Assembly: GCF_020400605.1 (NCBI RefSeq)
Contig: NZ_JAINRD010000023.1
Span: forward strand, 1-64,000
Direction: 5' to 3'
DNA length: 64,000 bases
Source: Streptomyces aculeolatus
GTDB taxonomy: Bacteria > Actinomycetota > Actinomycetes > Streptomycetales > Streptomycetaceae
Shown here: in pieces, positions 17,844 through 25,679 of the stretch
Position numbering within the stretch: the stretch's first letter is position 1
Layout of the letters: every line of letters starts with the position of its first letter
The notes under the pieces: generated by a model
Seen by the model: the letters and a program-made list of their open reading frames with translations, nothing else
Database searches by the model: none
What the model was told of the DNA's origin: nothing
Translations under genes and position numbers: made by a program

Positions 17844-18164
17844 GGGCGCGAGCGTAGCGGTCCGTAACAGACAGCCGTCATGGGGGTGACCGCTTCCGGC
17901 ACATCGGTCACAGATCCCAACCCGCAGCCCAGCCGGTCGTGTTCATGCGATCACAACCTGTCACCATCGGGCAGGTCCGGTAAGTCTCTTTCATCCCCTC
18001 CTCTTGCGCCGCGCCCTCGGCTTAGCGTCTCCGCTCAGGTGGTCGGCTCCTCACCGCCGCCCGTGTCACCGGCGCGGCAGCCGGCCACCTCCGCCGAGAG
18101 CCGGCGGCGGCCCGCTCCCCCGTGCGGGCCGCCGCCGGACCGCAAGAAAGGGGTGAACGCCCGC
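17844..18164. other. Intergenic region with the promoters of two divergent genes
   Basis: This 321-base stretch separates the membrane protein from the second NlpC/P60 gene. A TTAGCGT at about 18023 could be a -10, but no well-spaced -35 is seen. The GC-rich leader after it contains inverted repeats around CGGCGGCGG. I find no credible coding sequence and no convincing c-di-AMP riboswitch. Confidence 0.4.
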
Positions 18165-19217
18165 GTGGCGTCTCACAGCAAGGCCGCGGCCGGCAGGGCC
18201 ACGGCCCGTACCGCCGGGGTGATCGCCCTCGTCGGCGCCGCCACCGTCAGCGCACTCGGCGGCTTCGCCCGAGCCGACCCGCAGCCGACCCGGGCGGAGG
18301 TCGAGGCGAAGGTCGACCGGCTCCACCACGAGGCCGAGGAGGCCGTCGAGGAGTACAACGGCGTCGCGGAGAAGGCGGACCGTACGGAACGGGCCCTGGA
18401 CGACCTCCGCGACGAGGCCGCCCGCAAGACCGCGCGGCTCAACGACGCGCGCGACGCGCTCGGCTCCTTCGCCACCGCCCAGTACCGCAGCGGCACCGCC
18501 GACCCCACCGTGCAGCTCGCCCTCTCCGCCGAGCCGGAGGACTACCTGAGCCGCGCCGCGCTGCTCGAACGGGTCGGCAACCGGCAGGCCGCCGCGCTCG
18601 AAGGCGTCGGACGGCAGCTCCAGGAGGTGGAGCAGGTGCGGACGAAGGCCGACGACCGGCTGGCGGAGCTCACGGACGCGCGGGCGGAGCTGAAGCGGCG
18701 CAAGAGCGCGATCGAGGGCAAGCTCGCCGAGGCCCGCCGGCTGCTCGACACCCTCACCGCCGAGCAGCGCGACGCCGTCCTCGGCACCGACGGGCACGGC
18801 GGCGCGGGCGGCGCGGCGGGCGACCGGGCGGCGCGCGACGCCGCGCGCGGGCCGGTGCAGGCGCCCAACGCCCGCGCCGCGCGCGCCGTGTCGTACGCCC
18901 AGGGCGCGGTCGGCAGCCCGTACATCTGGGGCGCCGTAGGACCCGGCTCCTTCGACTGCTCGGGCCTCACGCAGGCCGCCTGGGGCGCCGCCGGCGTCTC
19001 CCTGCCCCGTACGACCTACACCCAGGCCGCCGCGGGCACCACCGTCCCGCGCTCCGCACTCGCGCCCGGGGACCTGGTCTTCTACTACTCCGGCCTCACC
19101 CACGTCGGCATCTACGCGGGCGGCGGCCAGATCATCCACGCGCCCCGCCCGGGCGCGACCGTGCGCTACGCCCCGGTGGACTCGATGCCGTTCGTGACAG
19201 CGGTACGCCCCGCCTGA
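18165..19217 (+). CDS. Second secreted NlpC/P60 peptidoglycan hydrolase, paralogue of the 16283 gene
   Basis: A 350-residue exported hydrolase with the same plan as its neighbour: signal region (TAGVIALVGAATVSALGGFARADP), coiled coil from about residue 50 to 205, short Gly/Ala linker, and NlpC/P60 domain. Catalytic Cys265 (FDCSGLTQAAWG), HVGIYAGG and IIHAPRPG are present. The GTG at 18165 (VASHSKAAAG) aligns with MASHRKP of the paralogue and has AAAGGGG about 11 bases upstream; a GTG at 18153 is possible. It lacks the long Glu/Gln helix of the first copy. The pair probably arose by duplication around the small membrane-protein gene. Confidence 0.92.
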   Translation: MASHSKAAAGRATARTAGVIALVGAATVSALGGFARADPQPTRAEVEAKVDRLHHEAEEAVEEYNGVAEKADRTERALDDLRDEAARKTARLNDARDALGSFATAQYRSGTADPTVQLALSAEPEDYLSRAALLERVGNRQAAALEGVGRQLQEVEQVRTKADDRLAELTDARAELKRRKSAIEGKLAEARRLLDTLTAEQRDAVLGTDGHGGAGGAAGDRAARDAARGPVQAPNARAARAVSYAQGAVGSPYIWGAVGPGSFDCSGLTQAAWGAAGVSLPRTTYTQAAAGTTVPRSALAPGDLVFYYSGLTHVGIYAGGGQIIHAPRPGATVRYAPVDSMPFVTAVRPA

Positions 19218-19259
19218 CCGTGCGGGGACGCGGGGGGGCGGGAGCGGTCCGCCGGTCGG

Positions 19260-20030
19260 TCAGACCAGCCGGCGGGCCGTCGCCCAGCGCGTCAGCTCGT
19301 GCCGGTTCGACAGCTGGAGCTTGCGCAGCACCGCCGAGACATGCGATTCGACGGTCTTGACGGAGATGTAGAGCTGCTTCGCGACCTCCTTGTACGCGTA
19401 CCCGCGTGCGATCAGCCGCAGCACCTCCCGCTCCCGCTGCGTCAGCCGGTCCAGGTCCTCGTCCACCGGCGGCGCGTCCGTCGACGCGAAGGCGTCGAGG
19501 ACGAAGCCGGCGAGCCGCGGCGAGAAGACCGCGTCGCCCTCGGACACCCGGAAGATCGCGTCGACGAGGTCGGTACCGGTGATGGTCTTCGTCACGTACC
19601 CGCGGGCGCCGCCGCGGATGACGCCGATGACGTCCTCCGCCGCGTCCGACACCGACAGCGCCAGGAAGCGCACCGGCGCCTCGCCGCTCGGCGACTCCCC
19701 CATCATCCCGGAGCAGCGGCGCAGCACCTCGACGCCGCCGCCGCCCGGCAGGTGCACGTCGAGCAGCACGACCTCGGGGCGGGTGGCGGTGATGACCGTC
19801 ACGGCCTGCTCCACGTCCGCCGCCTCGCCGACGACCTCGACGCCGGTCTCGTCCGTCACCCCGATCTCCGCCTGCACCCCGGCCCGGAACATGCGGTGGT
19901 CGTCGACGAGGACGACCCGCACCCGGCGGCCCTCCTCCCGGCCCGCGCCGCCCGTCCCGGTCCCGGGCGCCGGGGTCCCGGCCGCCCGGCTCCCCGCCGC
20001 CGGCGTCCCGCCCGCTGCGTCGTCCGTCAT
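19260..20030 (-). CDS. NarL/LuxR-family response regulator paired with the PspC-fused kinase
   Basis: A 256-residue cytosolic transcription regulator. After a disordered N-terminal ~35 residues come a receiver domain (VVLVDDH acid pocket, phospho-acceptor Asp91 in VVLLDVHLPGG, FLALSVSD, YVTKTI) and a LuxR-type HTH (LTQREREVLRLIARG through KTVESHVSAVLRKL). It starts 39 bases after the histidine kinase stop, with GAGGAG upstream. It is predicted to be phosphorylated by that kinase and to control the divergent PspC/LiaF-like gene, a common envelope-stress arrangement. Confidence 0.93.
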   Translation of the reverse strand: MTDDAAGGTPAAGSRAAGTPAPGTGTGGAGREEGRRVRVVLVDDHRMFRAGVQAEIGVTDETGVEVVGEAADVEQAVTVITATRPEVVLLDVHLPGGGGVEVLRRCSGMMGESPSGEAPVRFLALSVSDAAEDVIGVIRGGARGYVTKTITGTDLVDAIFRVSEGDAVFSPRLAGFVLDAFASTDAPPVDEDLDRLTQREREVLRLIARGYAYKEVAKQLYISVKTVESHVSAVLRKLQLSNRHELTRWATARRLV

Positions 20031-20069
20031 CGTCCGCTCCTCACTGCGCCCACCGTGTCCGCGTACGCC

Positions 20070-21380
20070 TCACTCGGCGCGCTCCATCTCCAGCTCCACC
20101 TCGGTGCCCCCGCCCGCCGGCGTGCGCAGCCGGGCGGTGCCGCCGTTGCGCTCCATCCTGCCGATGATGGACTCGCGTACGCCCATTCTGTCGGCCGGGA
20201 CCGCGTCCGGGTCGAAGCCGGGACCGCGGTCCTTCACCGAGATGAAGACCTGCCGCCCCTCGACCTCCGCGAAGACCTGCACCGGCCCCGCCCCGCCACC
20301 GTACTTGGCCGCGTTGACCATCGCCTCACGCGCGGCCTGCAACTGCGCACCCAGCTTGTCGTCCAGCGGGCAGTCGCCGACGCACACCACCTCCACCGGC
20401 ACCCCGTGGTGGTCCTCCACCTCCGCCGCCGTTCTGCGCACCCCTTCGGCGAGCGTCCCGGGACCCGCCCCCTCGTCCTCGTCCTTGCCGGTCCCCTCCG
20501 GCTTGTACAGCCAGGTGCGCAGCTCCCGCTCCTGCGCGCGGGCCAGCTTGCGCACCTCGCCGGCGTTGTCGGCGTTGCGCTGGATCAGCGTGAGGGTGTG
20601 CAGCACGGAGTCGTGCACGTGGGCGGCGACCTCGGCGCGCTCCTGCGCCCGGATGCGCATCAGCCGCTCCTCGGAGAGGTCCTGCACCATCCGTACGAGC
20701 CAGGGCCCCGCCAGCAGCGCCACGCCCACCAGCACCGCGAGCGACGCCTGCACGACGGCGCCGATGTGCCGCGTGGAGCCCTGCATGATGAAGATCGCAC
20801 TGACGCCCGCGCCGACCAGCAGCACCCCGGCGGCGCCGCGGGCGAGCGGCAGGAACTTCGTCCGCTTCGTGACCGCCGCCCACTTCGCCCGCCGCGCGTT
20901 GTCCGCCTGCCGCCACACCAGGGCCACACCGGCGCCGATGAGCAGCAGCGGCCACACGAAGGCGTTGGAGCGGCCCAGGTCGAGGCTGCCGGCGAAGATG
21001 GCGGCGCCGATGAGCAGGGCGAGGAGGGCGAGCAGCTGCCCCTTGTCGGGCTTGCGGAGCCGCTTGCGCCCGTCGGCGTCGACGTCCACGAGCGGCTTCT
21101 CCGCCCGGCCGCCCTGGCCGAGCGGGACGACGAACCAGAAGACCGCGTACACCAGCACGCCCAGGCCGTTGGCCATGAGCAGGCCGAGGAAGACGATGCG
21201 CACCCACGACACCGGCAGGCCGAGGTGCCCGGCGAGCCCGCGCGCGACGCCGCCGAGCCAGCGCCCGTCGGCGCTGCGGTACAGCCGCCGGATGGGCCGC
21301 TCGTACGGGTCGTACGGGCCGCCGGGCGGAGCGGTGCCCTCGGGAGCGGGCGCGGCGGTCGGGGCGGTCATGCCATGCAT
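20070..21380 (-). CDS. PspC-domain sensor histidine kinase
   Basis: A 436-residue membrane histidine kinase. An N-terminal PspC domain (IRRLYRSADGRWLGGVARGLAGHLGL and its hydrophobic helix, residues ~28-90) is followed by four or so further membrane segments to about residue 210. The dimerisation helix has a conserved His (HVHDSVLHTLTLIQ) and the HATPase domain has N, G1 and G2 boxes (REAMVNAAKYGG, VKDRGPGFDPDAV, MGVRESIIGRM). Starts at 21386 (GTG), 21380 and 21371 are possible; none has a clear ribosome binding site. PspC-fused kinases sense envelope stress. Confidence 0.92.
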   Translation of the reverse strand: MHGMTAPTAAPAPEGTAPPGGPYDPYERPIRRLYRSADGRWLGGVARGLAGHLGLPVSWVRIVFLGLLMANGLGVLVYAVFWFVVPLGQGGRAEKPLVDVDADGRKRLRKPDKGQLLALLALLIGAAIFAGSLDLGRSNAFVWPLLLIGAGVALVWRQADNARRAKWAAVTKRTKFLPLARGAAGVLLVGAGVSAIFIMQGSTRHIGAVVQASLAVLVGVALLAGPWLVRMVQDLSEERLMRIRAQERAEVAAHVHDSVLHTLTLIQRNADNAGEVRKLARAQERELRTWLYKPEGTGKDEDEGAGPGTLAEGVRRTAAEVEDHHGVPVEVVCVGDCPLDDKLGAQLQAAREAMVNAAKYGGGAGPVQVFAEVEGRQVFISVKDRGPGFDPDAVPADRMGVRESIIGRMERNGGTARLRTPAGGGTEVELEMERAE

Positions 21381-21503
21381 CGTCACACGGGCGGGGCGGC
21401 CCTGGCATCAGGGTTGGCCCCCCATCGGTCCCCGGAGGATTTCAGGGTGGGCTCGGGGTAGTCCCGCCTCCCGCGCCGCGGCGGCGTCCGCCACCATGGA
21501 CCC

Positions 21504-22910
21504 ATGACGGACACGAGCCCCGGCGCACACCCGGGTGACGACCCGGGTGCGCGGGACGCGGAGCCCGGCTCCGCGGCCGGACCGGCGCCCGGCCCTCCCG
21601 AGGGCGCCCCCGCCCGGCCGCGGCTGCGGCGCAGCCGCCGCTACAAGGTCGTCGGCGGCGTCTGCGGCGGCCTCGGCCAGTACTTCGGCATGGACCCCGT
21701 CATCTTCCGCGTCGTCCTCGGCGTGCTCACCGCCACCGGCGGCCTCGGCCTCGTCGCGTACGGCTTCGCCTGGCTGCTGATGCCGCTGGACGGCGAGGAC
21801 GACAGCGAGGGCCGCCGGCTGCTCTCCGGCCGGGTCGAGGGCTCGGCGCTGACGGCGCTGCTCTTCGCCATCGTCGGCTGCGGCCTGTTCCTGTCCGTGC
21901 TGAACTCCACGGACACCCACTTCTTCGCCGCGCTGCTGATCCTCTGCCTCGGCGGCGCCGCCTACTGGTCGCACCACCGCCGCGCGGCCGAGGAACTGGC
22001 CGCCGACGGCGTCCCCGTGGACGACGCCACCGCCCACGCGGTGGCCGACGCCCCGCCGGAGACGGCGCCGCCGCCCGTGCCGTACTCCCCGTCCTGGTGG
22101 CGCGACCCGCTCACCAAGGACGGCGACTTCCCGCCCTACCTCTGGGGCCCCGACGACGGCGAGGACGCCGACGACGCGGCCGCGGGCAGCCCGCCCGGGG
22201 CCGGCTTCCGGGCGCAGAAGGCGCCGCCCGGCGACGGCCGGGGCGAGCAGGAGGCGGCCGGCATCGGCGGCTGGACGTTCCTCGCCGCCGCCGGGACCTG
22301 CGCCGTCGTCATCAGCGCCACCTGGGGCGCGGAGCCGCTGGGCACCACGCTGGCGTTCGGCCTCGGCAGCGCGCTGGCCGTCTTCGGCGCGGGCTTCACG
22401 GTCAGCGCCTGGCTCGGCCGCACCGGCGGCGGCACCGCCTTCTGGGCGCTGCTGACGACCGTCCTGCTGGCCGTCGCGCTGTGGCTGCCGGACACCATCA
22501 CGGCCGACTGGGGCGAGCGGAACTGGCGCCCGGCGGCGGCCGCGGACGTACGCGACCGGTACGAGCTGGGCAGCGGCGAGGCCGTGCTCGACCTCACCCG
22601 GCTCGATCTCGGCAGGGGCGACCGGGTCGAGACCGCGGCCCAGGTGGGCCTGGGCCAGCTGTCGGTGCGGGTCCCCGACGACGTACGGGTGGAGCTGCGC
22701 TCCCAGGTCGACATCGGCGACATGCAGCTGCCGCCCACCACGCGCACCGAGGACCCGGGCGACGGCGGCGACATCGACGTCTCGCCGGGGCAGGAGCGGG
22801 CCACGGTGCTGGAGCCCGTGAGCGGCGGGTCCGGGGGCCCGAAGGGGACGCTGGTGCTGGACCTGACGGTCTCGATCGGCCAGCTGGAGGTCCAGCGTGC
22901 GGCGTCATAG
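21504..22910 (+). CDS. PspC domain membrane protein with LiaF-like C-terminal domain
   Basis: A 468-residue membrane protein. After a Pro/Ala-rich cytosolic tail, the PspC domain starts at LRRSRRYKVVGGVCGGLGQYFGMDPVIFRVV (about residues 36-95, cited in part), followed by several hydrophobic helices to about residue 335. The C-terminal ~120 residues are beta-rich and resemble the LiaF/toastrack domain (AQVGLGQLSVRVPDDVRVEL, VDIGDMQLPP). It is divergent from the PspC-kinase/LuxR pair, so all three form an envelope-stress sensing unit; the role is inferred from families. The gene overlaps the next by 14 bases. Confidence 0.9.
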   Translation: MTDTSPGAHPGDDPGARDAEPGSAAGPAPGPPEGAPARPRLRRSRRYKVVGGVCGGLGQYFGMDPVIFRVVLGVLTATGGLGLVAYGFAWLLMPLDGEDDSEGRRLLSGRVEGSALTALLFAIVGCGLFLSVLNSTDTHFFAALLILCLGGAAYWSHHRRAAEELAADGVPVDDATAHAVADAPPETAPPPVPYSPSWWRDPLTKDGDFPPYLWGPDDGEDADDAAAGSPPGAGFRAQKAPPGDGRGEQEAAGIGGWTFLAAAGTCAVVISATWGAEPLGTTLAFGLGSALAVFGAGFTVSAWLGRTGGGTAFWALLTTVLLAVALWLPDTITADWGERNWRPAAAADVRDRYELGSGEAVLDLTRLDLGRGDRVETAAQVGLGQLSVRVPDDVRVELRSQVDIGDMQLPPTTRTEDPGDGGDIDVSPGQERATVLEPVSGGSGGPKGTLVLDLTVSIGQLEVQRAAS

Positions 22911-23352
22911 GTTCGAGCCCGCGAAGCTCGTCGCGGGCCTGGTGCTGCTCTGCGGCGCCGTGTTCGCCCTGCTCGACGCGGCCGACGCGCTGCGGCAGCC
23001 GGACTGGGTGCCGCTGGCCGTGGTGCCGCCGGGGCTGGCGCTGGCCGGCCTGGTCGCCGCCGTCGGCTACGGCGCGCGCCGCGCCCGCCGGCGGGCGCGG
23101 GAGGCGCGCGCGGCGGCGCAGGCGCGGGATGCGGAGGCGGCGGCGGGCGCGGACCTGGGCGGGCTGCCGATGGACGAGCTGCGCGGGACGTACGACGCGC
23201 GGTTCGGTGCCCGGGACGGGAACGCCCCGGGCGCGCACGAGTGGGACGCGGACGGGTCGGACGCGGACAGGTCGGGTGCGGACGGAGCGGGTGCGGACGG
23301 GTCGCGTGCGGACGGGTCGGGCGGTGGCTCCGGAGGCCGGCGGGCCCGCTGA
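22897..23352 (+). CDS. Small membrane protein translationally coupled to the PspC gene
   Basis: A 151-residue protein with two membrane helices (about residues 9-27 and 38-58), an Arg/Ala-rich helix, a short conserved segment (GGLPMDELRGTYDARFGARDG) and a repetitive Asp/Gly/Ser/Ala tail made of degenerate ADGSG-type units. The GTG start lies inside the end of the PspC gene with GGAGG six bases upstream. It is not a recognised family to me; co-translation suggests a partner of the PspC protein. Confidence 0.75.
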   Translation: MRRHRFEPAKLVAGLVLLCGAVFALLDAADALRQPDWVPLAVVPPGLALAGLVAAVGYGARRARRRAREARAAAQARDAEAAAGADLGGLPMDELRGTYDARFGARDGNAPGAHEWDADGSDADRSGADGAGADGSRADGSGGGSGGRRAR

Positions 23353-23371
23353 CGACGGGGCGGTACGCGCG

Positions 23372-23914
23372 CTAGGCGAAGAGCTGCTGGCCCTTGCGGC
23401 GGCGGCGCACCGAGAGCACCGCGTCCAGCGACCAGTAGGGCGCTCCCGCCATGATCAGCGGAATCCACGCCACCATGTACGGCAGGTCCTGGCCGTAGTA
23501 GTACGGGTCCGCCGACCAGCTCATCGTGAACCACAGCGTCATCGAGAGCAGCGCCCCGCCGGCCGCGGCGAGCCGCGCCCACAGCCCGGCGAGCGTGCCG
23601 AGCCCCACCGCGATCTCACCGAGCGAGATCGCGATCCCGAACCCCGTCGGCGCCTGCTGCGCCAGGTCCACCAGCGCCGGGATGGCCACGTCGGGCAGCG
23701 TGTCCAGGGTGTCGTGCAGCGAGCCGGGGCCGCTGGAGTCGAGGAACACGTCATCGGTGAGCTTGTCGAACCCCGCGTAGACGAACGTGAAGCCGAGGAA
23801 GATCCGCAGCGGCAGGAGCGCGAACCGCGCCGCGGCGGCCCGCAGCCCGCCGGGCGGCTCCCCCTGGGGCACCCTCCCGAGAACGCCGGTGCCGGACGCT
23901 TGGTCCTGTGCCAT
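23372..23914 (-). CDS. DoxX family membrane protein
   Basis: A 180-residue inner-membrane protein with four hydrophobic helices and the DoxX signature LLPLRIFLGFTFVYAGFDKL near residue 35, followed by EIAVGLGTLAGLWARLAAAGG. DoxX proteins are linked to thiol redox and oxidative stress in actinobacteria, but a role here is not shown. A central SWSADPYYYGQDLPYMVAW loop is typical for the Streptomyces subgroup. The ATG at 23914 has GGAGAGG about 10 bases upstream. Confidence 0.9.
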   Translation of the reverse strand: MAQDQASGTGVLGRVPQGEPPGGLRAAAARFALLPLRIFLGFTFVYAGFDKLTDDVFLDSSGPGSLHDTLDTLPDVAIPALVDLAQQAPTGFGIAISLGEIAVGLGTLAGLWARLAAAGGALLSMTLWFTMSWSADPYYYGQDLPYMVAWIPLIMAGAPYWSLDAVLSVRRRRKGQQLFA

Positions 23915-24039
23915 GTGTAGTCCGCCTCTCCTGCCGTGGACCGTGCCGGTGATCGCCCCGGCGCCGATACTTCATGTGTGGGAGGGGATACGTAAAGCGG
24001 TTCGTGAACGCTCAACCGGATCGGGTCGTTCGCGTCCGC

Positions 24040-25596
24040 TCAGTCGACGATGTCGAGCAGGTACGGGGCGGACTCCGCACCCCCCGCGGTGACGACCCGC
24101 AACTCCGTGCGGCCCGGCTCCACGTCCACCGGCACCGGGACGGTCAGCCGGGTGGCGGCGGGGTTGGCGAAGCCGCCGGGCACGGGGACCAGCGGTACGT
24201 GCACGTGGACGGCGCCGATCCGCACGACCACGCGCGCCAGCAGCTCCGGCGACTCGGCGCCGGGCGGCACGAAGCCGGTGCCCCGAACCTCGATGTCGTC
24301 GCCGGTACGGATCGCGGTGTGCAGGTCGCCGGGCTCGCGGACCCGGACGACGGAGAGCACCGCGGGCCGCCCGCCGTCGACGAGCCGGGCCGCCAGGTGC
24401 ACCGCCGCGCTCACCGCGACCAGCGCGGCGACGCCCCACGGCAGCCCCGGCAACTCCTCGGGGCGGCGGCCGAGTTGCACCAGGGCGAAGAGCAGGGCGG
24501 CGGCGGAGACGACGACGTACTGGACGTCGACCGCGGCGGCGCGGCCCGCGTCGTCGGTGAGCAGGTCCGCGGCGCGGGGGCGGCCGGCGCGGGTCTTGGT
24601 CAGGCCGCCGCTGCGCAGCCGGTACGCCACGACGGCGCGGGCGCCGAGGGCGGCGGCCCACGCGGCGGCGACGGTGACGACGAGCCCGGCGGCGCCGCCC
24701 GTGCCGGCGCCGGTCGCGGACCAGCCGAGTCCGTCGAGGAGCCGGTCGCGGGCGGCGGAGCCGTCGGCCAGGGCCAGCGCGAGGGCGAGGTGCAGCAGGG
24801 CGTACCCGGCGAGCAGCGTCCAGGCGCCGGCCACCGCGCGGCCGGTCGACAGCCGGCCGTCCTCGCCGACGACGGGGGCGAGGAGCCCACCGCGGGCCCG
24901 GTTCAGCCACGCGGCACCGGCCAGCAGGCCGGCGGTGAGCACGGCGGCGAGCAGCGCCGCGGTACGGGCCCGGGTCCAGCCGGGTCCGAGGGCGGTGAGC
25001 CCGACGACGAGCAGGAGGCCGAGCAGGCCGGCGCCGATGACGTACAGGCTGCGCCGCCACAGCGACGCCAGCCACGTCTCGCCGGCGGCGGCGTCGCGCT
25101 CGGCGAGGGTGTCGGCGGAGCGGGCCAGTTCGTCGGAGACCCACTGGCGGGAGGCGCCGGGCGAGTAGGCGACGCCGGCGGGCACGCCTTCGCCGGCGGC
25201 GAAGCCGTCGCGGCGCCGGGCGAACTCGACGGCGGGGTCGGGGGTTTCGGGGGCGGGTTCGGACCCGGTGGCGGAGGCGGCGGTCGCGGCACCGGACGCG
25301 GGCGTCGCAGCCGCGGACGCAGCAGACGGGGGCGTCGCGGCACCGGACCCGGCAGAGGCGTCACCGGACCCGGCCGTTTCGCTGCCGGAGGGGTGCGGGA
25401 CGCGGGCACCCACCGGTGACCCGGGGGCAACCCCGGACGGCTGGTCACCGGGCGTATCGCTCTCCCCGCCCGACCGCGTACCGCCGGATTCCCCCGATCC
25501 GCCACCGGGCCGGGTACCCGTGGCACCGGACCCCGTACCGCCCGCGGCGCCCGCCGCAGGCGGCCCCGTGTGGTCTCCCCCCGCTTCCACCGCCAC
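24040..25596 (-). CDS. Large conserved membrane protein of unknown function
   Basis: A 518-residue protein from a GTG with AAGGGGG six bases upstream (an ATG at 25626 would add ten residues with atypical codons). Residues 1 to ~130 are Gly/Ser/Thr/Pro-rich. A conserved segment follows (AVEFARRRDGFAAGEGVPAG), then about eight hydrophobic helices to residue ~385, and a beta-rich C-terminal domain (RVREPGDLHTAIRTGDDIEVRGTGF, VVVRIGAVHVHVPL) that looks IPT/immunoglobulin-like. Such proteins sit beside guaA in Streptomyces. No function is assigned; the C-terminal domain is probably outside the membrane or peripheral. Confidence 0.8.
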   Translation of the reverse strand: MAVEAGGDHTGPPAAGAAGGTGSGATGTRPGGGSGESGGTRSGGESDTPGDQPSGVAPGSPVGARVPHPSGSETAGSGDASAGSGAATPPSAASAAATPASGAATAASATGSEPAPETPDPAVEFARRRDGFAAGEGVPAGVAYSPGASRQWVSDELARSADTLAERDAAAGETWLASLWRRSLYVIGAGLLGLLLVVGLTALGPGWTRARTAALLAAVLTAGLLAGAAWLNRARGGLLAPVVGEDGRLSTGRAVAGAWTLLAGYALLHLALALALADGSAARDRLLDGLGWSATGAGTGGAAGLVVTVAAAWAAALGARAVVAYRLRSGGLTKTRAGRPRAADLLTDDAGRAAAVDVQYVVVSAAALLFALVQLGRRPEELPGLPWGVAALVAVSAAVHLAARLVDGGRPAVLSVVRVREPGDLHTAIRTGDDIEVRGTGFVPPGAESPELLARVVVRIGAVHVHVPLVPVPGGFANPAATRLTVPVPVDVEPGRTELRVVTAGGAESAPYLLDIVD

Positions 25597-25653
25597 CTGG
25601 TGCCCCCTTGACCGCAAGCCGTACATGTGATGAGAGCGAATTCTGCCCTACCG

Positions 25654-25679
25654 GCGGCCCGCCGGAGCCGTCGGGCCGC
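25654..25679 (-). terminator. Hairpin directly after guaA
   Basis: An 8-bp perfect stem (GCGGCCCG and CGGGCCGC) with a 10-base loop abuts the guaA stop codon. It lies before the next gene on the same strand. Confidence 0.5.

Noticed and set aside
18020..18164. Possible c-di-AMP (ydaO-type) riboswitch before the second NlpC/P60 gene
   Set aside because: The leader is GC-rich with AGGTGGTCGG and GGGGTGAA pieces, but the conserved GGGGGAGCC and GGGTGAATCC-type blocks are not in place, and the last piece is better explained as the ribosome binding site.
22905..22925. tRNA-like T-loop sequence GGTTCGAGCCC
   Set aside because: It lies in the overlap of two coding genes, with no acceptor, anticodon or D stem around it.
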